A stretch of 64,000 nt of DNA. Source: Burhinus oedicnemus. Taxonomy: Eukaryota > Chordata > Aves > Charadriiformes > Burhinidae. Below, one piece after another: positions 12,394 to 24,900 of the stretch. Within the stretch, counting starts at the first letter, position 1; each line of letters starts with the position of its first letter. The stretch is from assembly GCA_008921705.1 (NCBI GenBank), contig VFFE01007795.1:2310514-2374513 (forward strand), read 5' to 3'. Both the position numbers and the translations under genes were made by a program. The notes beneath the pieces were generated by a model. The model searched no databases. It was not told the origin of the DNA and saw nothing but the letters and a program-made list of their open reading frames with translations.

Positions 12394-15103
12394 CTAGTTT
12401 GAAGCCATTACCCCTTGTCCTATCCTCATAGCAGAGGTGATCATCTGATCATCTTCATGGCCCTCCTGGACCCGCTCCAACAGGTCCATGTCCTTCTTAT
12501 ATTGGGGGCTCCAGAGCTGGACACAGTATTCTGGGTGGGGTCTCACGAGAGTAGAGTAGAGGGGCAGAATCATCTCCGTTGACCTGCTGGCTATCCTTCT
12601 TTTGATGCAGCCCAGGATGTGGTTGGCCTTCTGGGCTGCAAGTGCACATTGCCAGCTAATGTTGAGCCTCTCATCTGCCAACACCTGCAAGTCCCTATCC
12701 TCAGGGCTGCTCTCGATCCATTTTACACCCAGCCTGTATTTGTGCATGGCATTGCCTCGACCCATATGCAGGACCTTGCACTTGGCCTTGTTGAACTTCA
12801 TGAGGCTGGCACAGGCCCACCTCTCAAGTCTGTCCAGGTCCCTCTGGATGGCATCCCTTCCCTCCAGTGTGTCAACTGCTCCACACAGCTTGGTGTTGTC
12901 AGCAAACTTGCTGAGGGTGCACTCAGTCCCTACATCCATGTCGCCCACAAAGATGTTCAATAGTACTGGTGCCAGTACCAACCCCTGACAAACACCACTT
13001 GTCACTGCACACCACTTGGACATCGAGCCATTGACCGCAACTCTTTGAGTGCAGCCATCCAGCCAGTTCCTTATCCACTGAGTGGTCCATCCATCAAATC
13101 CATGTCTCTCCAATTTAGAGACCAGAATATAATGCGGGAGAGCGTCAAATGCCTTGCACAAGTCCAGGTAGATGACATCTGTTGCTGTCCCCTTATCCAC
13201 CAAGGCTCTAACCTTGTCGTAGAAGGTGACCAAGTTTGTCAGGCAGGATTTGCCCTTAGTGAAGCCATGTTGGCTGCCACCAGTCACCTCCTCATTTTCC
13301 ATGTGCTTTAGCAGAGTTTCCAGGAGGATCTGCTCCATGATCTTGCTGGGCACAGAGGTGAGACAGACCGGCCTGTAGTTCCCCCGGTCATCTTTTTTTA
13401 CCCTTTTTAAAAACGGGGGTTATGTTTCCCCTTTTGCAGTCAGTGGGAACTTCACTAGGCCGCCACAACTTCTCAAATATGATGGATAGTGGCTTGGCAA
13501 CTACATCTGCCAGTTCTCTCAGGACCTGAGGATGAATCTCATCAGGTCCCATGGACTTGTGCACATTCAGGTTCCTCAGGTGGTCTTGGACCTGGTCTTC
13601 TCCTACAGTGGGCAGTTCCTCATTCTCCCAGTCACTGCCTTTACCTTCTGCAACTTGGGCAGTGTGGTTAGAGCCTTTATCAGTGAACACCAAGGCAAAA
13701 CAGTTGTTGAGTACCTCAGCCTTCTCCATGTCCTGGGTGACCAGTCTCCCGTTTCTTTCCTGAGCGGGCCCACATCTTCCCTAGTCTTCCTTTTGTCCCC
13801 GATATACCTGCTTTCTTGTTGCCCCTGATGCCCCTGGTCAGATTTAACTCTATCTGGGCTTTAGCTTTCCTAACCTAATCCCTGGCTATCCAGGCAATTT
13901 CTCTGTACTCCTCCCAGACTATCTGTTCTTGCTTCCACCCTCTGTAGACTTCCTTTTTCTGTTTGAGTTTGCTCAGGAGCTCCTTGTTCATCCATGCAGG
14001 CCTCCTGGCATTTTTGCCTGACTTCCTCTTTGTTGGGATGCATCGCTCCTGAGCTTGGTGGAGGTGGTCCTTGAATATCAGCCAGCTTTCTTGGATCCCT
14101 CTTCCTTCCAGGGCTTTATCCCACTGTATTCCCTCAAGCAGGTCCCTGAAGAGGCCAAAGTCTGCTCTCCTGAAGTCCAGAGTAGCAAGCTTACTGCGCG
14201 CCCTCCTCGCTGCCCTAAGGATTTCAAACTCCACCATCTCATGATCGCTGCAGCCAAGGCTGCCCTTGAGCTTCACATTCCCCACCAGCCCCTCCTTGTT
14301 GGTGAGAACAAGGTCCAGCATGGCACCTCTCCTCGTTGGTTCCTCTATCACTTGGAGAAGGAATTTATCATCAATGCATCCAGGAACCTCCTGGATTGCT
14401 TATGGCCTGCTGTGTTGTCCTTCCAACAGATATTGGGGTAGTTGAAATCTCCCATGAGGACTAGTGCTTGTGAACCTGAGGATACTCCTGTCTGGCTATA
14501 GAGGGCCTCATCGGCTTGGTCTTCCTGGTTAGGTGGCCTGTAGCAGGCGCCCACTGCAACATCATCTGTCCCTACCCTCCCTTTGATCTTGACCCATATG
14601 CTCTTGGTCAGCTCCTCATCCGTCACCAGGCAGAGCTCCATGCACTCCAGCTGGTCCTTGACATAGAGGGCGACACCCCCTCCTCGTCTCTTCTGCCTGT
14701 CCGTCCTAAACAGTCAGTATCCATCCATTTCAACACTCCAGTCATAGGAGCCATCCCACCATGTCTCTGTGATGCCAGTTAGATCGTACTCTTGCAGGTG
14801 TGCATACATCTCTAACTCCTCTTGCTTGTTCCCCGTGCTACATGCATTTGCGTACAGACATTTAAGTTGGGCCCTTGATGCATCTAACTCCCTAGCTGAA
14901 ATGGCTACCTTTCCTTTCAGCTGCACTCGAGGTGCTCTCCTGCTGACCTGCAACCCATCTCCAGGTTTTGGGCCTCTACTACTGGTATCAGCATCGTATT
15001 GGTAGGATGGATTCTGGTTCCTCTCCCCTGGCAACTCTAGTTTAAAGCCCTTTTCACAAGGTTGGCAAGCCTCTGACCAAAGGTGATCTTCCACTTTTCT
15101 CAT
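12394..15103 (-). pseudogene. CR1 ORF2 remnant: endonuclease plus reverse transcriptase
   Basis: Broken CR1 pol-like ORF2. It starts with ATG at 15103. The endonuclease part shows ITETWWDGSYDW (about 14760), [20 protein letters not shown] (about 14440) and [12 protein letters not shown] (about 14260), which are the active-site blocks of AP-like LINE endonucleases. The RT part shows [16 protein letters not shown] (about 13540), [13 protein letters not shown] (about 13260), [24 protein letters not shown] and FADNTKLCG (about 12900). Breaks: an in-frame TGA at 14714..14716, a frameshift near 14370..14395, an in-frame TAG at 13875..13877, a frameshift near 13750, a frameshift in the A-run at about 13389..13396, and deletion of the C-terminal end. 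The second Asp of the RT catalytic pair is Asn. It cannot encode an active enzyme. Confidence 0.92.
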
Positions 15104-15330
15104 AGGTGAACCCCATCTGGCCCCAGTAGACCAGGTTTCTCAAAGTGAGTCCCATGGTCTAAGAAGCCAAACCCCTGGCTGTAGCACCAGTCCTGTAGCC
15201 AGTTACTAATTTGCCATATTCGCTCGGCCCTATCAACCCCCTTTCCTTTGACTGGAAGGATTGATGAAAAAACTACCTGCGCTCCAGAGTCCCTGACTGC
15301 TGCTCCCAGGGCTTTATAATCATTCCTGAG
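15100..15330 (-). pseudogene. CR1 ORF1 C-terminal fragment (esterase-like end)
   Basis: About 75 codons read YKALGAAVRDSGAQVVFSS, then WQISNWLQDWCYSQGFGFLDHG, and end in PGLLGPDGVHL followed by TGA (15100..15102). CR1 ORF1 is known to carry an esterase-like (GDSL/SGNH) domain, and the terminal D-x-V-H is where that fold keeps its Asp-His pair. The N-terminal nucleophile block is absent through 5' truncation. The open frame continues upstream to 15531, but that extension is flanking intron sequence with no CR1 likeness. The stop overlaps the ORF2 start as ATGA. Confidence 0.8.
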
Positions 15331-15907
15331 TAAGTATTTTAATGATTCAATATATGTATGTTTTTTACTTCTAGTTAAAAAAGAGAGTTTTTGAATATTT
15401 TGTAATGTGTAAGGGCAAGTATAAAGAAATAACTGCACACAGAGACTGATCTCAGTGCACAGGGCTTCAAACGTAGAGAAAGAAACCCCAACAACCTCCA
15501 GATATCTCTTTCCTTTTACGTCATTATCCATCAGAAGAGATAATATAGCTCATGTAAAATCAAGGCGTTTATTTCCTATGAATATTTTGTTATTTCTTTC
15601 ATATTCTTAATAATCATGTTGACAGGGTTGTCTCTGACTGCCAGATTTAGTAAAAATACATAAGTAAATGTTCTGATAGGCAAGATGATGGTTATGTTTA
15701 CTGCTGGCATGAGATCATAAATTAATTTTAAAATTGTTGTAAAGCACTCAGAGCACAGATTGCATTAATGTAATGTATTGAGTATTAACATATTAACATA
15801 AGACACAGTATTGATGGATAAAAATTCAAACTAGACAAATGAAAGTACATGTTAGACCATGAAATAATATCTTCAAACATGACATGGACTAGACCTGCAA
15901 TTTTCTC

Positions 15908-15926
15908 TAAATAAATAAATAAATAA
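15908..15926 (+). repeat. (AAAT)n microsatellite
   Basis: About four and a half tandem AAAT units within intron 1. Confidence 0.85.
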
Positions 15927-18900
15927 CACTTCAGCTTCCCACTGTAGAGAAACAAGTTTGAGATGTCATCATGTAAGTATATACGTGAGGCTGAGTGATA
16001 TTAAAATGAATAAAAGGTTGATTTGAATACCAGTTCTGTACCTCATGCTACTCTCTCAGTATTTCACAAAGCGCGTGATGCAGTTGATTTTGAAAGGCAC
16101 TGATTAAGAAGAATTTGGTAAGGGATATTGGAGTAGAGTTTAGGCTGCTTCTAAAATCCAGGCCTGACAGGGGTGGCTAGAGGTACCTTTTGCTGTTTTA
16201 AAATATTTTCTTTTGTAGGTTACTTAGAACAGCAGCACAGCTCACAAAGAAAGTAGAAAAGGCCTAAGGCTGCTTTTTAGAAAAGCAGTCGGCTCATAGA
16301 TACACTGGGAACTGTTCCACTAGTCAGAACTGTCAGGCAAAGAATGTCGGTGTCCTTCTCTGGCTTCTGAGGAGGTTTGCCGTACGCCATTGTCTGCCTT
16401 GTCCTGAGAGGGCTACTTGGAGACAAGTGAGCCTTATTGTCCTGGTTTGAGGTAAAACAGACTGACCACAGCTAGGTCCGTGAAGGACTGTTCCACAGTT
16501 CTGTGAAAAATTATGAAGATCTGTCAGAACTATCAATTTAGTTTAGTAGTGGAAATCATTAGTTTTTCTTAGATCTTAAAAAACATATATCTATGTTCTT
16601 AAACTTTCACATTTAGAAGACCTGGCAATATAACTACAAGATTTGCTAGTTCTAGGTGTAGATCTCTGGTAGAATTTATCATACATATTATGTTTTCTGG
16701 AGACATAAACAAGTGCAGGCTAATGCAAATGTGTGCATCTTCAGGCTAATGATTTCAGCTGCAGTGCTTCTGTATAGTGCAGAACCTCCATACACTCATT
16801 AAGTCTTACGTTTAAAATGTAAAATGTATTAAGATGTAGAAATCAGTGTGTGTTTTTTTCTCAGTATCTGAATCTCTCATTCTGTCAAAGTGGAAATACT
16901 TTTGAAGTTCTGTTATGTATTAAATTTTCCCTTGAATACCAAGGTATCCTATATTCGTGGCAGTTACATACTTTTGGATTCAGCTGCAGACCTAGCTGTT
17001 TTGTGTTTGGAAGGAAAGACAGATCATGGTGTGACTGCTGTGATATCAGGCAATCCAACTGTGGGAAGTATTACCTCTACATCATCTAGTCAGTGCTTGG
17101 TGCCTTCCTAGTAAGTCACTGTTTGCGATCTGCATCTCTAAGTGCCTATACAGCTTTTAAGACCTCTATCCTTACTATCTTTAAGCTATTAAAGTAGGAA
17201 AGAGATGCCTTACATGGGAACACGAAGCTTTTTCAAGCTTCTCAGCTTACTATTCCAGATCTAGGAAGAGGCATTTAGTAAGATTTTTCTAGCTATTGAA
17301 TCTGGATTATGTCTCTCACTTTTTAAGAGATTACCTGGTAACATGAAGAAGATTATTTCGTTTCTAAGTTGCAGTTGGTAGAACACGTACAGATATTGCG
17401 TGTGCCTGTATATGGGCTGGAAAAGAGGTTCTGGCAAATATTTGGGCCCTAGAATATTCATTTTTACATTAATTTTTATATGCTATATAATTTAAATGTG
17501 CCTGGCAGTCATGTTGGAAATCTGCAAACCTCTACAACTACGTTAACAAGTGTGACTGCAAGTGTACAGGCAGTAGAGAATAAGACAGCTGTGTAAATCT
17601 GATCCTCAGAGCACTGACCAGATTTCTGTCATGTTCCTAGGTCCGTCCTCTTTGTGGAAGTAGTTATTGTCAAATAAATCTGAAAATTGAGTGGTCTTGT
17701 TGTCACAGTGAACTATGTAAGCTCTGATCAAATAGAATCAAATTATTGAAGAGTCTACAAATTACGAAGCAATTAAAATGGGGGAAATCAGAGTTGGATT
17801 ATTAGGCAACCTGTATTCTGAAGGGCAAAATAAGAGTTTGCAAAATGGATCGGACCAAGGTGATTATATCTCATTCTAACAGCAGCCACACCTAGCTGCT
17901 TTGGAGGATTTAACTGCTACCTTCTAAGTGAAAACAAATCCCTATGTTCCACGGTATTTTAATATACTTTTGAATATTCTTATTCCTGAGAGCATACTGT
18001 CCCTTTCTAAATGCTCTCAAATTACTAACTTCAGCTGCCTCAATACAATAGTTTTTACAGATACAAAGTCTTAAATATTGATAGCTTTATTCTTACAGGA
18101 ATCTATTGTGAAGAGGATTGTTTCTCATTTTGAAAAGGAGATATACATATAATCTAACCATTGTATTCATCTTCTATCAAAACAAAACAGTGGTAATTTT
18201 TTTTTTTGTATGTTCTTATGGTAAGTTTTTAAAAATTCCTTTTAATTAGAGTTCTCAAATAGTCAATGTTCAGTGAATACAAAATAATTTTTTTTCAGTT
18301 CTTTGCTTACCAAAATAAAAAAATACAGAGTAATCGAAAATCAGTGCCATTGCAGAAGTCAACTTTGAAAGCCAGTTTTGTTCTTTGCTATAACTACTGT
18401 GCCTGAAATGACAACAGAATGAGGATAGAGTGGGCATGTTAGGTTTGGTCCAAAGATTGTACTTGAGGGTAAGTCATGAAATCTTATAACATTGATGATT
18501 TAGTGAAAAAGATGAGAAAGAGGGCAGGAAAAGCCTGATTTATATGCTTTATTTTCTGATCTGTTTTATCTATACACTTTCTCTTCTGGTCTCATCAGCA
18601 CAGAATCTCCTCATACAAAAAAGCATAAGAAACCAAAATGGACTTTTTCTCCAAGCTGTGAAAGGTAACAGATTTAGGACTTGGTAGATCTGCGAGGAAA
18701 AACAATTTAGGAGAGGTAGATGACCAAAAGTGGACTTCCAAGGTGCGAGCATATGTGCTGACTCCTGACACTCCCAGCTCAAGAGCAACTGCTGATTTCA
18801 CTTAGCAGGGCAGCGCACTGGGAAAAGAACTTGCTTTCTGCACTGATTTCCTTGAGTAGGAGCTGCTTGTATTTGCTAGTTAAGTTTCTGGATTCACAGA

Positions 18901-21900
18901 ATTGGAAGAAGATGGTGCTCAGAATTTTCTGGAAGATTGGATTTGGAATAGGAAACTCAGAAAAAATGTGTGTCCATACTGAAAGTCCCTCTGCAACAGA
19001 GACAGTTAAAGATGTTCATGCTGGCTTTCTCCCCCTCGAAGCCAGTTGTTCCCACCCTCCTGCTTTAGGCTTTGTCTCTTTCGGCTGTGCTGACTCAGCT
19101 GTTTGTTGGGCTGTGCTCTTAAGCAGATCTGTGAAATAATCCAGTTTAAAAAGAAACACATTTCTGGTCTTTGAAAAATAGATATCTCATTTCACTGATC
19201 TGTGTTAGAATGTAGCCACAGAAACAGCCGAACCAGCGCAGCTGAAGGGACAGGGACAACTGATTGAGAGTACAGTGAGCAACTGGAGGCGAGTGGAAAA
19301 CTTTTCAAGTACTCTTGTACCATTGGAGTTTCCAACGCAAAAGTGAACATACAGAAAACCATAGGGATAGGATTTTCTTATCTTTGATTTAGTTGTAGTC
19401 ATGTTCTCATTAGCAAAAGTCTTTTGCCTTGATTAATTGGATATAGTTGATGAACATAGCATTTTGTAACTATTCCATTGGAGGTGCTTACAATAGGCAC
19501 AATATAAATTCTTCAGACCATTCCAGATAAGTCTAGAATTCAGCAAAACTGACCAGGTAAACATTCTGAGAGAACTTGAGTTCATTTACAGTGGTTCAAT
19601 TTAGTCGTCAGCTGAGAGAAAATTTTTCACCCAGATACAGCTCTATGAAAACAATCGCACAGAGCAGCAGATCTTCAATTTGTGAGTCAAATAAATATGA
19701 AGTTTATACACCAAATAATTTCAAAATAATGACTGGGTAAAAAACTTTTCCAAAACTGGAAAAAAACATCCCTTCCATCCCATATTGAAGTACCCACAGG
19801 TAAAACATTTTGTCTGCTTACTGGCAAACCACCCAAGATACAGATATCCTTAGCCTGTAGACCACATGAAAACATGTTTAAGGGAGTAAAAGAAGACTCA
19901 TCAGATATGAGCTTACAGTTGAAAATGCTACCTTACTCTGAAATAGCTGTGAAATATATCATCCAGAGCAGAACTTCAAGAGCAACAAGACTCTAATAAT
20001 TATTATTAACCCTATGGAGAGCAGTATGGCTTGCGTGTATATGCTTGATATCTTTCTACAAGAATAATTTCATTCCATTAGACACTGTGGCGCTTTTATG
20101 ATGCAATAACAGAAAAAAACACCATTGTGAGAAGTGGTTACAGCAGCCAATTTCAAATGTATTTGCTGGTTTTGCCTTATTCCACATGCAGAAAGGGAAT
20201 ATTCTCTTCTGCCTCCCAGCTGCCATCACTTGCTTTGAGAATCAAGCCAAATTCTTCATCCGCAACCAATGCTCAACAAGTAAAACAGATAAAAATATGG
20301 CAGTCACATTTAATAGGTTATCATCTCATATATCACTTTACAAAACAAACCCCAAAAGGTAGACATGTTTGTGTTTCTAAAAATCTTAAACCATTCTCCA
20401 ATTTTATGTTTCACTTTTCTAAAATTCAAGAATGTAAGAAATGGTACACTTGAGGCGCTGAAGAAAATGGACCTTTATAACTATGAATCATCCTATTGTG
20501 TGTCTGTTACAGTAGCCAGAGGCTGCACTTTACATGAGATGTGCAACATGACAATGTTGATCAGAACTTTTTTTTGTTACTAAGATTTGTGTTTTAACAT
20601 TTTCAAGGCAGTTCTGTATTTCTTGATTACCAAATAGCAAATCCCCCAAATATGTTCTATAATCACATTCTATATGTATAACTTTATAGGGAATTATATT
20701 AAACATATAACAAGATAAGTAGAATTGCATTTTAAAACCTTGCTTTTCCTACATAGTATTTAAGGCAAAGAATACTGTTATATATACTTCTGTAAAAAGT
20801 GTTTCTTAAAATTGACTTTATTTGTTTTACAGTTTAGAAAACTCTGCAGGTAGCCCTAAGAGCCTGTTCAATTCATTATCATTAAATCAACAACCAGAGC
20901 TTCTTTCTGCCATTCCCTGGCAGGATTAATGTATTTTGGCATGATTTGTGCATTTAACAGTGAAAGCTCTTGCTGGGTAAGCTAGCAAGCTTGACTAATT
21001 CTCAGTTGTGCTAACTTCATAAACCTATTTTAAGGTTTTAACTTTGACTAAAGATTAAAGGTAATATCTTCACACTGCTACCTTTGAATATATGATATTC
21101 TAATACGATTATGTTTAATAAGTGTAAATAAAATATTGAATATAAGTTGTGTGGTACACGTGAAAATATGTATGTAATGGATATTTTAAAACATCCTATA
21201 AAATGTCATTTTGGTGGTCTAAAATGAGATTTCACAAAATACTTGATGGATTAATATAAAAACACCTGCATACATTTAAATGCTTGGAATATTAAATGAT
21301 ACACAGAATTAGTAAACTCCATAACAGGAACAGATCATTTGTATTTCAAAACAAGTTACACTTGAATCAGAAAAGTGAACAATTATGATTTGATTTGATT
21401 TAAAGCTGGCTTGCTCAGCAAAGCCCTTTTAACCTGTAAAGCATTCGAGTTACTATCGGGTTTTTCACCTTTCCAGACAACCCTAGAATCAGTATTCAGA
21501 AAAGCCTAAAGAAAAGAGAAAAGAGAGGAAAAAATATTTTCAGCCTGTCTGACAAGACTACATAAAAAGCTCGTGATCAAAGGGTCTTAAATACACGTTA
21601 CTGGTGTGACAAACAACATTTTTGTCCTTTTATTAGATTTATTTTTCTTCTGAAAACTGCAGTGGCCAGTGTATAGTTTGTGAAAGAAAGCTGGCAGGGT
21701 TGTATTCTTTGATTCCTAATTAACACCTTCAGTCTCAAAAGAGAACTAACAGAAATACCATAAAATGTTGCAGCTGCATTGTTATTCCGCTTGGTTGGTT
21801 TGTTAAAAGTCGGCTGGGCATTGGCAGCTGCAATAAAGGAAAAGCTCAATGGATGTTTTGTATTGTGCCCACTGAAGTGAAAGAAGGCAACCATTTTATT

Positions 21901-24900
21901 TTCAAATGGGCAGCTGCATAGTGATGTTTAAATGGAGCTAAATGTGAGATTTACTGTTAATTTATAGTAATTGGTTATAAATAAAGTAGCAGTATAGCTT
22001 GGCTTTCATCTATTAAAGCCATAGAACACAAATTGAAGGGACATGAGTTGTGAAGGCTAAAAAGTGAATAGTAAAATACTAGAGTGCTAGAAAATGCTGC
22101 TTAAAGCAGTTACTTAGAAGGAGTAATAGTATTCAGTTTTACAATGTAATGCAGCAGCCACCTTGGAAGCAACTAGCCAAGCCATTCTTTAGATCATGCT
22201 TTGAGAAGTAAAGGTAGACATTGCTTTGTCCCACTGTATTGAAAACCAAAGTTTTAATGCTGAGATCAGAACCAAATGCAACGCTGCCTGGAGAGGACAG
22301 GTTTGTATTTTTGGTAGTAGAATAAAGGAGGTATTTAACTCTGGTCAGATAAATCTCACTCACATTCAAAAAATGCAATTAGGGAAATATGTAAATCTAG
22401 ATGGTTCATCAAATGCTAGCTAAGGGGTTACCAGTTCTTTCCTTGCACAATGACTGAACTAAAGAACTTCAGTGTCTGTGTAAGAACCATTGTCCCAGCC
22501 CCAGAGCCCGTTGGAAACAGAGTCCAGACTGGCCGTGGGAAATACCTACATATTTGACACAGGCCCCATTTCTGAGAGAAAAGGGGGTGGAATAGAAAGT
22601 ATGGAGATTTTACTGTTGCATTCTAATCAGCCATGATCTGCCTAATTTGCTTTGATCAGGAAGATAAACTAATTTTCCTATAGGCTGGATAAAAGTAATT
22701 AGCAATCCAATGCTTTCATGTTTTTGAAAAGGGTAAAGAAAAGAAGAGCAGAAATTGTAATGGTGGGAGCAAAGTACCCCTTTTCGGCTCATCTGAAAGC
22801 ACTGTTAGTTGAAAATAGGATGGTGCCATAGGAGAGAGGCCCTGATTAAGGTGGCTTTGTGGGCTGGGATGTCATTGTACACCATGATCTATAATGCTAT
22901 GCAGCTAAATGTTTCTGAAGATTAATTTCACATGAGTTTTAGTATATTTAGGTTCTGTTCTCTTTTATGGAAAAAAACATATCCCATGTAAACAGTATGC
23001 CTGCCATTCTCTGAGGATGCTGTTTGATTTCCCAAGGCGTTTTGGTAACTTTCTCCACAATCGCATTAGAATAATTCGGTGGTTAATTAAAGTCTGGATA
23101 TGCTGCTACCATAAGGCTTTAAGATGCGGGTTTCTAAGGCCACACAGTGAAATCAAAAACTCCATAGCCATAGCCAAAGCCAAATTACAAGGTACCTGTG
23201 TTTTCTGATTTTCTTAGGTAACAACCGTGTGGTTCTGTGGGCCTGAGCTGCGACTCTTAGCCTGACACATGCGCTATGGCATAGTATGCCTCAGCTACGT
23301 TTTCTGGAAACTGTTAACTCCTCCTTGGCTTTGGCCATTCCATTTAAGTATAAATCAAGATGCCTTGAAAGATACTGAGTTTCACTATAAAACCCTTAAT
23401 ATACAGACATGGTGAAATGCCAGGACACAGAACTGCCGTCTTTGCCCAGGCAAATGGTACGCATTCAGATAATCTTGCTGAAGTCCATAGGCTGCAGAAT
23501 CCCCCATTTTTAATCCCTGTCTTTAAAATGAAGATTATTTTGGAAATATTTATTAGCCATCTTAACTAGTATCAAACTAAGAAGCTTTCAAAGAATATGT
23601 GTTCGTGTAATTTTTTATGTTTGATTGCTGCCAGTCAGCAGTCTGGTGCTCTGTCTGTGACACACCTATTATCATAAGCAAACATCTTTAAATTGTCCAT
23701 TACACATGACTTAGAAGTTAGTGGACTGCATTGTTCAGCTTTTAGCTATCTCACTTTCACAAGCTTGACTTACAAGAGTATAGAAAGTATTTGGGGGGGG
23801 CATTAGGAGCCTAAACCACCCATTCCTTGTGGAGGCCAGGCAGACCTTCCATAACATTAGGGCCTCCCCGTTGTACATATTTTTGTGCTATGCAATAATA
23901 ATGCAGAGAAGAATCATGTAACCTTAGGCTGTACTAAATGAAGGTTAAGGATTATATCTTCCCCTGGGTTTCCCCATCTTTTTATGAGTTGAGTGGTGCA
24001 GCAGGCAGTTACAGCCAGCCTGCTTAATAATTCTGTCCACCTATCTATTTGTATTTTGAAAGTTATATTTAAAAAGTCACATAAGCATAAGGACTCTGTT
24101 TATCATTTGTGTTATGGTTGTATTGCAGTCCACAGCCATAATTGGGATTGTGGATCCACTGTGTCAGGAACAGTTAAAAGGCTCTATAAAAGCTTTTGTA
24201 GGAAAAAAACAGCTATTTGTGATGAATGGGAAAACGATTTTATGGTGTGGATAGAGAAACAGGGGCATATGTTCTATCTCAAAGACACTCCTATTAAAAA
24301 AATAATATCCTTTAAAGACTGAGTTTGGAAAATTAATTTCCCCTGCCAGCAAGATGCATTGAATAGTATTTGGGGAAAAAACCCTATGTTTCTGTATGAT
24401 AGCACTCTTCAACTGAAGTAGATAACAGATTTTTCAGTTGTCTTTCTGTGTCCTAAAATATGTTGGCATTGTGAACATCTGGAGTATTTGCATTCTAACC
24501 CATGTGATCTCAGCTGCAAAAGCTATGTTACTTTGAATGTGAGAACATGGTCACAAAAATAAAAATAGATGGAAGAGTTATAAAAAAAGTAGAAGCATTC
24601 ATTGAAGTACCACTGAGAGTTGCGGTTAGCCTGGGAATATTTACTGGTTTTGCTTAAGGAGACAGCACCACCTCATAGATAAAGCATTGGTCTGAGATTC
24701 AGACTTAGATTTTATTTCATTTCCTTATTGCATTGGTTAGTGCCACAGCAGAATTAGTTCATCTCCCACTCTACAGTCTCCTCAACTCCTAAATAGTACT
24801 TAACTCTTTCTTTTTGTTGTTCTTTGAAAAGTATTGCATAATTGAATATTGCTGTACAAAAAGTGCAGGAGGGAGAAGCCAACAAGCACATAATTACTAA

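Larger units (their letters stand above)
12144..15330 (-). mobile_element. 5'-truncated CR1 LINE (non-LTR retrotransposon)
   Basis: Chicken-repeat-1 type LINE inserted antisense to LGR5 in intron 1. Its 3' end is at 12144, where ATCATAGAATCATGGAATCA precedes the diagnostic CR1 tail (GGTTTAGGTTGGAAGGGACC). Reading towards higher coordinates on the minus strand come the 3' UTR, a reverse transcriptase, an AP-type endonuclease and the last part of ORF1. Homology fades near 15330, giving about 3.2 kb against about 4.5 kb for a complete CR1, so the 5' UTR and most of ORF1 are missing. ORF2 is interrupted by stops and frameshifts, the RT active site is altered, and about 123 bp at the ORF2/3' UTR junction is absent relative to the copy at 47695..48220. 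It is a dead copy. Confidence 0.95.

Noticed and set aside
12602..14782. Plus-strand frames of 70-128 codons inside the CR1 element
   Set aside because: They are antisense shadows of CR1 ORF2 and its 3' UTR.
15331..15531. N-terminal extension of the CR1 ORF1 frame (MDNDVKGKRYLEV...)
   Set aside because: The frame happens to stay open into flanking intron DNA. The residues show no CR1 ORF1 likeness.
16250..16520. Possible solo LTR (TCCTGGTTTGAGGTAAAACA and duplicated ACTGTTCCAC words)
   Set aside because: Suggestive words only. I could not find paired TG...CA ends, a poly-A signal or a target-site duplication, so I do not call an LTR. A search against bird ERV libraries would settle it.
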